A stretch of DNA of 64,000 nt, from positions 2,937,890 through 3,001,889 of the forward strand of contig NZ_HG322951.1 of assembly GCF_000455325.1 (NCBI RefSeq). Reading direction: 5' to 3'. Shown here in pieces: positions 26,544 through 34,989 of this stretch. A model generated the notes under the pieces. The model had not been told where the DNA came from and did not search any database. It was given only the letters and a program-made list of their open reading frames with translations. The DNA is from Mycolicibacterium septicum DSM 44393 (GTDB lineage: Bacteria > Actinomycetota > Actinomycetes > Mycobacteriales > Mycobacteriaceae). Position 1 is the first letter of the stretch; each line of letters opens with the position of its first letter. Position numbers and translations under genes: made by a program.

Positions 26544-27737
26544 GTGGAGACCGTAGCTTCGATACCGCCGTCTCAAGCATCCACAGCCCGTCGATCGCCG
26601 GAGATCGCGACTACTGCGGTGCGAACCGGGGGCACCTTCGGGTGTCTGATTCGATTCGCACTGGCCAACATTCGTCGCCGGCCCGAACGTTTTGTGTTGT
26701 CGGTGCTCGGGATCGCGCTGGCGATCGCCTGCGTCACCGTGGTGCGCACCATCTCGGCGAGTTTTGCGATCACCGGGGCCGATTCGGTCACCGATGTACT
26801 GGGAGATGCCCAGCTGTGGGTGGTGCCGGCCGCCGGGGTGCACTATGACAACGAGGCCCGCGCCCTGGTTGCCGATGGGCCGCCGCCGGCGTTCGACCTG
26901 CCCGACGGTTGGCACGGCCGGATGACGATCTCCGGGGTGACGGTGATCGACGGCGCCGCGGTGTCCCTACGCGGTGATGACGAAATATCTTCTGGTCAAG
27001 CAGTTTTGGGATCCGGTCTGGCTGGTCGGTTGGGGGTCGCGTCCGGGGACGTGATCGACGTGGGGGCTCTGCCACTCACCGCGAAGGTCTCCGGGCCAGG
27101 GGAGTCGATGACCGTGGCACCCGCGTTGGCGCGGTTGCTGGTCGGCGACAACGGCTGGTGGACGATCAACGCGCCGCCGGGTGAAGAACACCGCCACGAC
27201 CTGGCGCAGACGTTCGGGTCCGCGGTCGGGCTGCCGTTCACGGCCGATCCGTCGGTACAGCCGGACCCCGGCGGTCATGGCCTGATCTATGACACAGTCG
27301 GCGGATCTGGTCCACTGAGCTTCGAGCAGAAGTTCTCGGCGCTGTTCTCGGGGCAGGTCACCGGCTCGACCTTGGGCCTGATCTCCACCATCGGGCTCGC
27401 TCTTGGATTCGTCATCGCGGTCTCGTCCTTCCTGGCCGCAGTCGCCGAACGCAAACGCGAATTCGGGATCATGAGCAGCATCGGACTGGCCGACGAGGTG
27501 CTGTACTTCTTCCTGGTCGAGTCGGGGATCGTCTTTGTGGCGGCCTATGTGGTCGGTGTGGTCGGAGCGGGAATCGCTGTCGCACTGGTGATTCCGGAGA
27601 TCGCCACCCTGACCGCCTGGGCCCAGGCGGCCGGAATGGTGGCTGCGTTCCTGCCCGCGATGGCCATCGTCGGCGCCCTGGTGCCCGTGCACCGGCTCCT
27701 GCAACAACGTCCGGTCGACCTCCTGGGGGCAAGGTGA
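26544..27737 (+). CDS. ABC transporter permease, FtsX/MacB type
   Basis: 397 residues. One membrane segment near residues 50-75 (FVLSVLGIALAIACVTVVRTI), a long extracytoplasmic domain (~80-260) and three C-terminal segments with the FtsX-type loop ERKREFGIMSSIGLADEVL. This is the MacB/LolC layout, which drives export or extraction of lipids, peptides or lipoproteins by mechanical work rather than through a pore. GTG start. It shares GTGA with the second, shorter permease gene and lies in one run with an ATPase, so the three form a heteromeric transporter. Confidence 0.83.
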   Translation: METVASIPPSQASTARRSPEIATTAVRTGGTFGCLIRFALANIRRRPERFVLSVLGIALAIACVTVVRTISASFAITGADSVTDVLGDAQLWVVPAAGVHYDNEARALVADGPPPAFDLPDGWHGRMTISGVTVIDGAAVSLRGDDEISSGQAVLGSGLAGRLGVASGDVIDVGALPLTAKVSGPGESMTVAPALARLLVGDNGWWTINAPPGEEHRHDLAQTFGSAVGLPFTADPSVQPDPGGHGLIYDTVGGSGPLSFEQKFSALFSGQVTGSTLGLISTIGLALGFVIAVSSFLAAVAERKREFGIMSSIGLADEVLYFFLVESGIVFVAAYVVGVVGAGIAVALVIPEIATLTAWAQAAGMVAAFLPAMAIVGALVPVHRLLQQRPVDLLGAR

Positions 27738-28300
27738 ACAGCAAGGGACTGGCCTACGGCTGGCTGTCCGCCCGGCGGCGGATCCGCGAGATGGTGCTGC
27801 CGGTGGTGACCACTGCCACCGGAGCCTTCCTCGTGGTGCTGGTGTTCGGCATGTCGTCGGGGATCCGCGCGCAGTCGGCGGCACTCGGGCACGCCGACGA
27901 GATCAACCGGGCGGTGATCCTGATCGCGGTCACCGTGCTGCTCGTCGGGGTGGTCGAAGTCGCGGTCGCCACCACCCGAACCGTGGCGCACCGCACCCGT
28001 GAACTCGGGGTGCTCGGAGCCAACGGCATACCTCGAGCCCCCGTGATCGCCGCTCTCCTCGTCGAACCGGTGGTGGCCGCCGTGCTGGGCTCACTGCTGG
28101 GTGCGGTCTGCGCGGGTGTCACCGGTGTGGTGGTGGCGCTGCTGGGTCTGGCGCCCACCGGGGTGTCCTACTCCGGGTTGGCGGTCGGCGCGGCGATCGC
28201 CGTCGGGGTCAGCGTCGCGGCCGCGGTCGCAACGAGTTTCGTGCCGACCTTCAACGCCGCATCACGTCCACCCATTCGATCCCTGACCGCGGGAGGTTAG
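27734..28300 (+). CDS. Short FtsX-type ABC permease lacking the periplasmic domain
   Basis: 188 residues. The four hydrophobic segments include MVLPVVTTATGAFLVVLVFG and a C-terminal pair, with the FtsX loop AHRTRELGVLGANGIPRAP between segments 2 and 3. Compared with its 397-residue partner, the large extracytoplasmic domain is missing (segment 1 is followed after ~25 residues by segment 2), so the transporter is an asymmetric heterodimer with one cap domain. GTG start overlapping the previous stop; seven bases before the ATPase gene. Confidence 0.8.
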   Translation: MNSKGLAYGWLSARRRIREMVLPVVTTATGAFLVVLVFGMSSGIRAQSAALGHADEINRAVILIAVTVLLVGVVEVAVATTRTVAHRTRELGVLGANGIPRAPVIAALLVEPVVAAVLGSLLGAVCAGVTGVVVALLGLAPTGVSYSGLAVGAAIAVGVSVAAAVATSFVPTFNAASRPPIRSLTAGG

Positions 28301-28307
28301 CCCGAAC

Positions 28308-29036
28308 ATGACCGCACTTCACGACACCGCCGCTGCCGCACCGGAAGACACCGACCCGGTCCAGAAGCCCGTCATCGAGGTCAGCAACGTGTGGAAACTG
28401 CACAAGCTCGGCGACGAGGTGGTCAAGGCCCTGGTCGCCGCCGAACTCCAGGTGATGCCGGGGGAGTTCGTCTGTCTGATGGGGCCGAGCGGCAGCGGAA
28501 AGTCCACGCTGCTCAACATCATCGGCGGGCTGGACCGTCCGACCAAGGGCACCGTCACGATCGGCGGACAGGACACCGCACAGTTGACGGAGAGCCAGTT
28601 CGCCGCGCTGCGGCACGACACCATCGGCTTCATCTTCCAGAGCTACAACCTGATCCCGTTCCTCTCCGCGGTCGAGAACGTCGAGCTGCCGCTGATGTTC
28701 GAGCCGTACGACCGGAAGTCGTTGCGCAAGCGCGCGACCGAACTGCTCGAGCTGGTGGGCCTCGGGCACCGGGTGCACCACCAGCCCACGAAGATGTCGG
28801 GTGGTGAACAGCAGCGCACCGCGATCGCACGGTCGCTGATCAGCAACCCGACCCTGGTATTGGCCGACGAGCCGACGGCCAACCTCGACCACCGCACGGG
28901 GGAGACGGTGGTGCGCATGCTGCGTGACCTGTGCTCGACATTGGGCGTCACGGTCGTCGCAAGCACCCACGATCCCACGGTGGCCGACGAAGCGAGCCGT
29001 GTAGTCCGGATGCGAGACGGACAAATCGTCAACTGA
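28308..29036 (+). CDS. ABC transporter ATPase, LolD/MacB type
   Basis: 242 residues. Walker A MGPSGSGKSTLLN, Q-loop FIFQSYNLIPFLSAVENVELP (LolD/MacB pattern), signature MSGGEQQRTAIARSL, Walker B LVLADEPTANLDHRTG and H-loop VVASTHDPTVAD. Energises the two FtsX-type permeases just upstream. It is followed after 26 bases by an APC permease gene in the same direction, so the operon may continue into the amine-oxidase genes. Confidence 0.92.
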   Translation: MTALHDTAAAAPEDTDPVQKPVIEVSNVWKLHKLGDEVVKALVAAELQVMPGEFVCLMGPSGSGKSTLLNIIGGLDRPTKGTVTIGGQDTAQLTESQFAALRHDTIGFIFQSYNLIPFLSAVENVELPLMFEPYDRKSLRKRATELLELVGLGHRVHHQPTKMSGGEQQRTAIARSLISNPTLVLADEPTANLDHRTGETVVRMLRDLCSTLGVTVVASTHDPTVADEASRVVRMRDGQIVN

Positions 29037-29062
29037 ATCAACGGTATTGGGAGACGAACTCA

Positions 29063-30598
29063 ATGACTCAAGAACTGGAGGCCGCGGCGCCGTCAGAGCG
29101 TGACAAGCTGATGACGACCGAGTTGGTCCCCGAACAGATCCTGCCCAAGGTGATGAGCACCTTCGGCCTGACCGCGGCCTATGTCTTCATCATCTGTTGG
29201 ATCACCGGCTCCTCGGTGATGGCGACAGGTGGATGGACCGCCATCCCCATGTGGGTGCTGGGCATCCTCACCTTCCTGGTCCCTGCCGGCATGGCCGTGG
29301 TGGAACTGGGCAACCTGTGGCCCGGGCAGGGTGGTGTCTACATCTGGGCCACCCGGACGATGGGGGAGACCTGGGGATTCATCGGCGGGTACCTGTCGTG
29401 GGTGCCGGTGATCCTCAACGCCGCGTCATCGCCCGCGGTGGTCCTCTCATTCCTGTTGCTGGCCTTCCACACCGAACTCGGCGTGATGACGAGCGTCATC
29501 CTGCAGCTGGTGATCCTGTGGACGGTTGTCGGCCTGGCACTGGCGAAACTCTCCGCCAACCAACGGATAATGAACGTCGTCTTCGTGGTGTTCGGCATCC
29601 TCGCGCTGACGATTTTCTTCTCGGGCGCGCTCTTCGCCGTGAAGCACGGTTCGGCAACACCGTTCAGCTGGTCCGAGGCGACGATTCCCAACTTCGCGGA
29701 ATCGGGCTTCCTGTACGGCACTGTGCTGCTCTATCTGCTCGGTGTGGAGACGCCGTACAACATGGGCGCGGAGTTCCTGTCGGTGCGCAAGAGCGGCCCG
29801 CGAATGATCCTGTGGGGTTCGGCGGCGCTGGTCGCCATCTACCTGCTGACAACGCTGGGCACGATGATGGCGTTGCCCACCGCGGAGATCGACGCCGTGA
29901 CGGGTGTCATCGGCATGCTGGACGTCGCGGGATTCCCCGGGCTGATGGAAATCTGCGCAGTCGTGCTCGCCTTGATCATCGTCGTCGCGCTGATGACCTA
30001 TCAGGTGGCCTACTCACGATTGATCTTCGTCTCCGGGCTGGAGCGGCACCTGCCGCGCATCTTCACCCACCTCAACCCGCGCACCCGTAATCCGGTGTCC
30101 GCCATCCTGATCCAGGGGGTGATCTCATCGCTGATCCTGGTCGGCCTGTACTCGCAGAGCAGCCTGGTCAACACGACGATCTTCCTCCAGGGCGGCCTGT
30201 CGACCGTGTGGCTGCTCTCGGGCTTCTTCTTCCTGATCCCGGTCGTCATCGCCCGGAAGAAGTACGCGGATCGCTATGAGAACGAGACGTTCTGGCGCAT
30301 CCCCGGCGGCATGGTCGGCGTCTGGATCACCGTGATCGTTGGCACCCTCGGCACCATCGGCGGCGTTTACTACTCGTTCGCGAAATCGTGGCTCACCAGT
30401 GCCGGGGTCGGGGACGCCGAGTGGATGAAGTGGGTCGGCAGCATCAGTGTCGGCATGTTCGCACTCGGGCTGGTGGTCTACATCTTCGGCCGCCGCTCGG
30501 CGCACAAGGTCTCGCAGGAAGATGCCCTGGCCCATCTCGCGGTGTTCGACCTCACCGCCGACGACTCGACCGCAACCAAGGAGGATTCCCCCAGATGA
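29063..30598 (+). CDS. APC family amino acid/amine permease
   Basis: 511 residues with about 12 membrane segments. The first contains FGLTAAYVFIICWITGSSVM, and WPGQGGVYIWATRTMGETWGF is the substrate/loop motif of the amino acid-polyamine-organocation family; ELGNLWPGQGG corresponds to the ELAxxxPxxGG signature. The ATG at 29063 gives a normal short cytoplasmic N-terminus. It shares ATGA with the copper amine oxidase gene, which suggests that it imports the amine that enzyme oxidises; substrate specificity itself is not visible. Confidence 0.85.
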   Translation: MTQELEAAAPSERDKLMTTELVPEQILPKVMSTFGLTAAYVFIICWITGSSVMATGGWTAIPMWVLGILTFLVPAGMAVVELGNLWPGQGGVYIWATRTMGETWGFIGGYLSWVPVILNAASSPAVVLSFLLLAFHTELGVMTSVILQLVILWTVVGLALAKLSANQRIMNVVFVVFGILALTIFFSGALFAVKHGSATPFSWSEATIPNFAESGFLYGTVLLYLLGVETPYNMGAEFLSVRKSGPRMILWGSAALVAIYLLTTLGTMMALPTAEIDAVTGVIGMLDVAGFPGLMEICAVVLALIIVVALMTYQVAYSRLIFVSGLERHLPRIFTHLNPRTRNPVSAILIQGVISSLILVGLYSQSSLVNTTIFLQGGLSTVWLLSGFFFLIPVVIARKKYADRYENETFWRIPGGMVGVWITVIVGTLGTIGGVYYSFAKSWLTSAGVGDAEWMKWVGSISVGMFALGLVVYIFGRRSAHKVSQEDALAHLAVFDLTADDSTATKEDSPR

Positions 30599-32572
30599 CC
30601 ATGGACAGCACCCTGGTGCCTGCCGAGTCGACCGACGCCACCAGCCGCTATCCGCTCGATCCGCTGACCGGTGCAGAGATCGAAGCGGCCGCGGCCGTCA
30701 TCATCGGATCAGACTACGCCACAACGACATTGAAATTCGTCATGATCCAGCTGGCCGAGCCGGCCAAGACTGCCGCGCTGTCCTTCGCGGACGTGACCGA
30801 GGTGCCGCGGCAGGCGTTCGTGACGATGTACGACGGTGCCGCCAAGCTGATCTATGAGGCTGTCGTCGACCTCGACGCGAGGGTGATCGACTCGTGGACC
30901 CCGATTCCCGGCCGGTTCCCGTCCTATCTCGTCGAACACATGACAGGGGTGGAGGAGAAGGTGCGGGAGGACCCGCGATGGCAGGAGGCCATGCGCAAAC
31001 GGGGTGTCACCGATTTCAGCCTGGCGATGATCGACCCGTGGCCGGCCGGTTACTACGGTGCGCAGGATCACTACGAGAACTCGCCGCTGATCTGCCGGCC
31101 GCTGACCTTCATGCGCGCGGCACCGTCGGAGAACGGCTACGCGCGGCCCGTCGAAGGCCTGATCGTCACGTTCGACCTGGACAACATGGAGATCATCGAC
31201 ATCGAGGACCACGGCACGGTCCCGTTACCGGCCAAGGGCGGCAACTACTCCGGGCAGTTCATGTTCACGCCCGACAACCGGCCCGCGTTCACGCAGTTCC
31301 GTGACGACGTCAAGACCATCGACATCACCCAACCGCACGGGCCCAGTTTCACCGTCGACGGATGGAACGTCACCTGGCAGAAATGGTCGATGCGGGTCGG
31401 CTTCAACCCCCGCGAGGGCCTGGTGCTGCACGAGGTGACCTACACCGACCGTGGCGAGGTCCGGCCCATCATGTATCGCGCCGCACTGTCGGAAATGGTG
31501 GTGCCATACGGTGATTCGTCGCCGACGCACTGGAACAAGAACGTCTTCGACATGGGTGAGGTGGGGATGGGCTTCTCGGCCAACCCGTTGACCCTTGGCT
31601 GTGACTGTCTCGGTGAGATCTTCTACTTCGACGGTACGGTCAACGACTCCAGCGGCAACGCCGTCACCATCCCCAATGCCATCTGCATGCACGAGGAGGA
31701 CTACGGGATCTCCTGGAAGCACACCGATTTCCGCACCGGGGAGGTCGAGGTTCGGCGGTCCCGGCGGTTGGTGATCTCGATGATCTGCACCGTCGGCAAC
31801 TATGAGTACGGCTTCTTCTGGTACTTCTACAACGATGCGTCCATCGAGATGGAGGTCAAACTCACCGGGGTGCTGACCACCGGTGCGGTGCCCGACGGCG
31901 AGACGCCGCGCTGGGGCAAGATGGTGGCACCCGGGATGTACGGCCCCAACCATCAGCACTTCTTCAACTTCCGCATGGACATGAGCATCGACGGCCCGGG
32001 AAACAGTGTGTACGAGGTGGATTCGATCCCCGAGCCGAACCCGGAGCTGAACCCCCATCACAACGCCTGGATCACCCGGGACACGCTGGTGGCCTCGGAG
32101 TCCGAAGGAGCCCGGGACTGGGAGTACTCGACCGGCCGGTACTGGAAGGTGGTCAACCCCTCCAAAGCTCAACGAGTTCGGCGCGCCGGTCGGCTACAAG
32201 CTGATGCCCAAGGACATCGTCCCGGTGATGGTGCAGGAGGGGTCGGTGATCTACGACCGGGCCAGGTTCGTCCAGCACAACCTGTGGGTCACCCGCTACG
32301 ACCCGAGAGAGCTCTACGCCGCGGGGGACTACATGTATCAATCCGCGGATGCCCAGGGCCTGCCGGAATATGTCGCCGACGACGCGCCGCTGGACGACAC
32401 CGATGTGGTGCTCTGGTACACCGTGGGTGCCCACCATGTGGTGTGCCCGGAGGACTGGCCGGTGATGCCGTGCCACTACACGGGCTTCAAGCTCAAACCG
32501 GTGGGATTCTTCGACGGCAACCCGGCACTGGATGTTCCGCCCTCACCGCCGGCGGCGTGCCACCACCACTGA
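30595..32572 (+). pseudogene. Copper/TPQ amine oxidase with an internal frameshift
   Basis: The frame from 30595 encodes a copper amine oxidase of the Arthrobacter AGAO type: catalytic-base Asp319 (VFDMGEVG), the TPQ tyrosine Tyr403 in VGNYEYGFFW, and copper ligands His453 and His455 (NHQHFF). At 32164-32167 homology jumps to another frame: the family reads NPSKLNE...GYKL, but the DNA has AAA where AA would keep the frame. The C-terminal ~135 residues, including the third copper ligand (His codon 32435-32437), are only encoded after the shift. Removing one A gives ~658 residues, a normal length. Either a true pseudogene or a sequencing error. AAGGAGG precedes the start; coupled to the APC permease. 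Confidence 0.88.
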
Positions 32573-32587
32573 GTCACGGCCACTGAC

Positions 32588-32634
32588 AGGCGCGGACGCC
32601 CCCGGACACCAGTGAATCGGGGGCGCCCGCGCCT
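32588..32634 (+). terminator. Strong GC hairpin after the amine oxidase gene
   Basis: Two 16-base arms (32588-32603 and 32619-32634) pair at 15 of 16 positions around a 15-base loop, 16 bases after the amine oxidase stop. There is no T-run, as is common in actinobacteria. It probably ends the transporter/amine-oxidase transcript before the YgiB-like gene. Confidence 0.65.
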
Positions 32635-32725
32635 GCTCGCGCGGACATTTCGTCAACTGCCGGGGCGGCGAGTGCCAGCTTGCTCTTATGATGACCGGCA
32701 GGTGTTGGAGTTTGCGGGGGTGTGA

Positions 32726-33280
32726 ATGACGTCTGGGCCAGACGAGCAGCCGAGCGAGGACGTTCGGGGATCGATACGTTGGCAGGATCCGGCTACGACC
32801 ACGCCGCGGCCGCCTACGGTGGCCGAGGCGCGCCAGCGAGACAAGGCGCAGAAGGCGCGCGAGGCCGCCGAGGAGTGGGCGAGGCAGCAGGAGGAGCAGC
32901 GCGAACGTCGCGCCGCCACCGGCAAGAAGGTCCTGATGGGCTCGGTGGCAGTGGTCGGTGTCGTCGGGGTGATCGCACTCGGCTACCACCTGCTGCACAA
33001 AGAGGAAATCGCGGCCTCGTGCGTCAAGGAGGGCACCAACGAGGTGGTGCCCGATTCGTACTGCTCCAGTGGCCACAGCGGTTCCGGGGGCACGTTCATC
33101 TACCTGGGCTCGCCGTACCGGTACTACTACGGCGGCAACAGCGGCGGGGTGGGCACCATTGCCCGGGGCGGGACCATCGAACAGCCCAAGGGCACCACGG
33201 CCAAGACCAAGTCGGGGACGTCGATCTCGCGTGGCGGCTTCGGTTCGTCGTCGAGCTACGGCAAGAGCTCGGGGAGCTGA
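32726..33280 (+). CDS. YgiB/YjfM-like (UPF0441-like) membrane-anchored protein
   Basis: 184 residues. A charged, coiled-coil-like N-terminus (ARQRDKAQKAREAAEEWARQ), one membrane helix near 69-90 (VLMGSVAVVGVVGVIALGYHLL), then a two-cysteine segment (ASCVKEGTNEVVPDSYC) and a Gly/Ser/Tyr-rich tail with YRYYYGG and a RGGFGSSSS end. Tail and gene context resemble E. coli YgiB/YjfM, which are linked to glutathionylspermidine-synthase-like YgiC/YjfC; here too that gene starts at the very next base. No biochemical function is known. Confidence 0.7.
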   Translation: MTSGPDEQPSEDVRGSIRWQDPATTTPRPPTVAEARQRDKAQKAREAAEEWARQQEEQRERRAATGKKVLMGSVAVVGVVGVIALGYHLLHKEEIAASCVKEGTNEVVPDSYCSSGHSGSGGTFIYLGSPYRYYYGGNSGGVGTIARGGTIEQPKGTTAKTKSGTSISRGGFGSSSSYGKSSGS

Positions 33281-34444
33281 ATGCGCCGTCAACGTAGTTC
33301 CCCGCGAGCCGGCTGGGAACAGATCGTCGCTGACCAGGGGATGTGCTACGGGACCCCGGCGCGCGACGCGACCGGTGCCGACCGCCCGTACTGGGACGAG
33401 TCGGTGCACTACGTCTTCGACATGGACGAGGTGCTGTCGATCGAGGCCTCCGTCGAGGTGCTGCACTCGATGTGTCTTGAGGCCGTCGAGAACGTCGTAC
33501 TGACCGAGCGTTACCGCGACTTCGGGCTTCCCGAATGGAGCTGGGAGCACATCGAGAAGTCCTGGCGGCGCAGTGATCCGCATCTGTACGGCCGCTTCGA
33601 TCTTCGCTACGACGGTCGCCGACCGCCGGTGCTGCTGGAGTACAACGCCGACACCCCGACCACACTGCTGGAGGCGGCGATCCTGCAGTGGCACTGGAAG
33701 ACGGACGTCTATCCGGAGGACGATCAGTGGAACTCGTTGCACGAGAAGCTGGTTGCCCGTTGGGGCGAGATCCGGGACCGCCTGCCGGGGGCCGAGACGT
33801 ACTTCACCTGGTCAGGCGCCGAGCTCAGCGGCGAGGATCATGTGACGGTCGCCTACCTGCAGGAATGCGCGGCCGAGGCCGGCCTGAACACCGTGGGCCT
33901 GGCGATCGAGGACATCGGGTTCGACGCTGACCTCGACCGGTTCGTCGACCTCGCGGAAGCGCCCATGGACTCGATCTTCAAGCTCTATCCCTGGGAGTGG
34001 ATGCTCGACGACGATTTCGGTCGCAGGGCGGTCGAGCAGATGCCCGCCACGATGTGGGTGGAACCGCTGTGGAAGACGTTGTTGAGCAACAAGGCGATCC
34101 TGGCGGTGCTGTGGGAGATGTATCCCGGGCACCCGAACCTGTTGCCCGCCTACGTCGATGACCCGCACGAGCTGACCGAGTATGTGCGCAAACCCAAACT
34201 TGGGCGTGAGGGTGCCAACATCACCATCGTCGGTCCCGGGTTCGAGACCGAGACCGGCGGTGTGTACGGCGAAGAGGGCTACGTGTACCAGTTGCTCGAT
34301 CCGCTACCGCAATTCGACGACATGCGCCCCGCGCTGGGCGCGTGGATCGTCGGCGACGAATCCGCCGGACTCGGGATCCGCGAGACCTCCGGTCTCGTCA
34401 CCGACAACGGCGCTGCCTTTGTGCCACACCGCATCCCGCAGTGA
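33281..34444 (+). CDS. Glutathionylspermidine-synthase-like ATP-grasp amidoligase
   Basis: 387 residues, the single synthetase domain without an amidase domain. It shows the GSPS pattern: YWDESVHYVFDMDEV, YGRFDLRYDG and the metal/ATP-binding LLEYNADTPTTLLE, then LYPWEWMLDDDFG, KTLLSNKAILAVLWEMYPGHPNLLP (ATP-grasp lysines) and VYGEEGYVYQ. E. coli Gsp joins glutathione to spermidine; mycobacteria use mycothiol and lack glutathione, so this enzyme must ligate something else, perhaps a peptide or protein tail to an amine. It begins directly after the stop of the YgiB-like gene and is followed by DUF350. Confidence 0.85.
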   Translation: MRRQRSSPRAGWEQIVADQGMCYGTPARDATGADRPYWDESVHYVFDMDEVLSIEASVEVLHSMCLEAVENVVLTERYRDFGLPEWSWEHIEKSWRRSDPHLYGRFDLRYDGRRPPVLLEYNADTPTTLLEAAILQWHWKTDVYPEDDQWNSLHEKLVARWGEIRDRLPGAETYFTWSGAELSGEDHVTVAYLQECAAEAGLNTVGLAIEDIGFDADLDRFVDLAEAPMDSIFKLYPWEWMLDDDFGRRAVEQMPATMWVEPLWKTLLSNKAILAVLWEMYPGHPNLLPAYVDDPHELTEYVRKPKLGREGANITIVGPGFETETGGVYGEEGYVYQLLDPLPQFDDMRPALGAWIVGDESAGLGIRETSGLVTDNGAAFVPHRIPQ

Positions 34445-34462
34445 CCTGGAAGGAATACCCCT

Positions 34463-34918
34463 ATGACAACCACTCTGGTTGCGCTCGGCTCTGATTACTG
34501 GTCGGTCCTCGGTCACGGGGTGTCGGCGATCGTGCTGTACTCGATTGTCGGTGTGGCGCTGATGGTCCTGGGTTTCTACGTGATCGACTGGACCACGCCG
34601 GGTCCGTTGCGGACCCTGGTGCAGGCCGGGCGTCCCAACGCCGCCGCGGTGGCGGCCTCCGGCGTGGTGTCGATGGCATTCATCGTCGTGCTGGCCATCT
34701 ACAGTTCGTCGGGCGACCTGATCCAGGGCCTGATCACCACGCTGGTGTTCGGCCTGTTGGGCATTGCGGCCCAGGCGTTCTCGGTCCGGCTGGTCGGCGC
34801 GATCAAGGGGATCGACATCGGCGGCGTCCTGGCCTCCGAAAAGTTCACCCCGCAGGTCCTGGTTGTGACGGCTTCCTACGTGGCCTTCGGCTTGATCATC
34901 GCGGCGGCGATTCTCTAG
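34463..34918 (+). CDS. DUF350 (YjfL-like) membrane protein
   Basis: 151 residues with four predicted membrane helices (approximately 20-42, 63-82, 88-110, 127-150) and the short cytoplasmic motif DWTTPGPLRTLVQAGRPNAA after helix 1. DUF350 proteins are regularly encoded beside GSPS-like ATP-grasp genes (E. coli yjfKLMC). Their role is unknown; a membrane partner or target of the amidoligase is the usual guess. Eighteen bases after the amidoligase gene; last gene of the trio, ending at a long palindromic repeat. Confidence 0.82.
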   Translation: MTTTLVALGSDYWSVLGHGVSAIVLYSIVGVALMVLGFYVIDWTTPGPLRTLVQAGRPNAAAVAASGVVSMAFIVVLAIYSSSGDLIQGLITTLVFGLLGIAAQAFSVRLVGAIKGIDIGGVLASEKFTPQVLVVTASYVAFGLIIAAAIL

Positions 34919-34928
34919 TTTTCGCTGC

Positions 34929-34988
34929 GCGAGCAGACGTGTAGGTACCCCACATCGCGCGATTTCGGGTACCTATGCGTCTGCTCGC
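34929..34988. repeat. Long intergenic palindrome at a convergent junction (family 1, copy 1)
   Basis: Two 22-base arms, 34929-34950 and 34967-34988, are inverted copies identical at 20 of 22 positions (core GCGAGCAGAC...AGGTACCC) around a 16-base loop. The element fills the gap between the convergent DUF350 and glycerate kinase genes, so a bidirectional terminator is likely. A second copy of the same family lies at 55503-55560, again at a convergent junction. Confidence 0.85.
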
Positions 34989-34989
34989 T

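Noticed and set aside
30388..30594. Extended N-terminus of the amine oxidase
   Set aside because: It would overlap 200 bases of the APC permease in another frame; AAGGAGG and ATGA at 30595 give the true start.
32161..32572. Programmed frameshift in the amine oxidase as first explanation
   Set aside because: AAA G is not a recognised +1 slippery site and no stimulator is obvious; an indel or read error is simpler.
32588..32634. Start of a CRISPR or small RNA
   Set aside because: A single hairpin without repetition, placed right after a stop codon; a terminator explains it.
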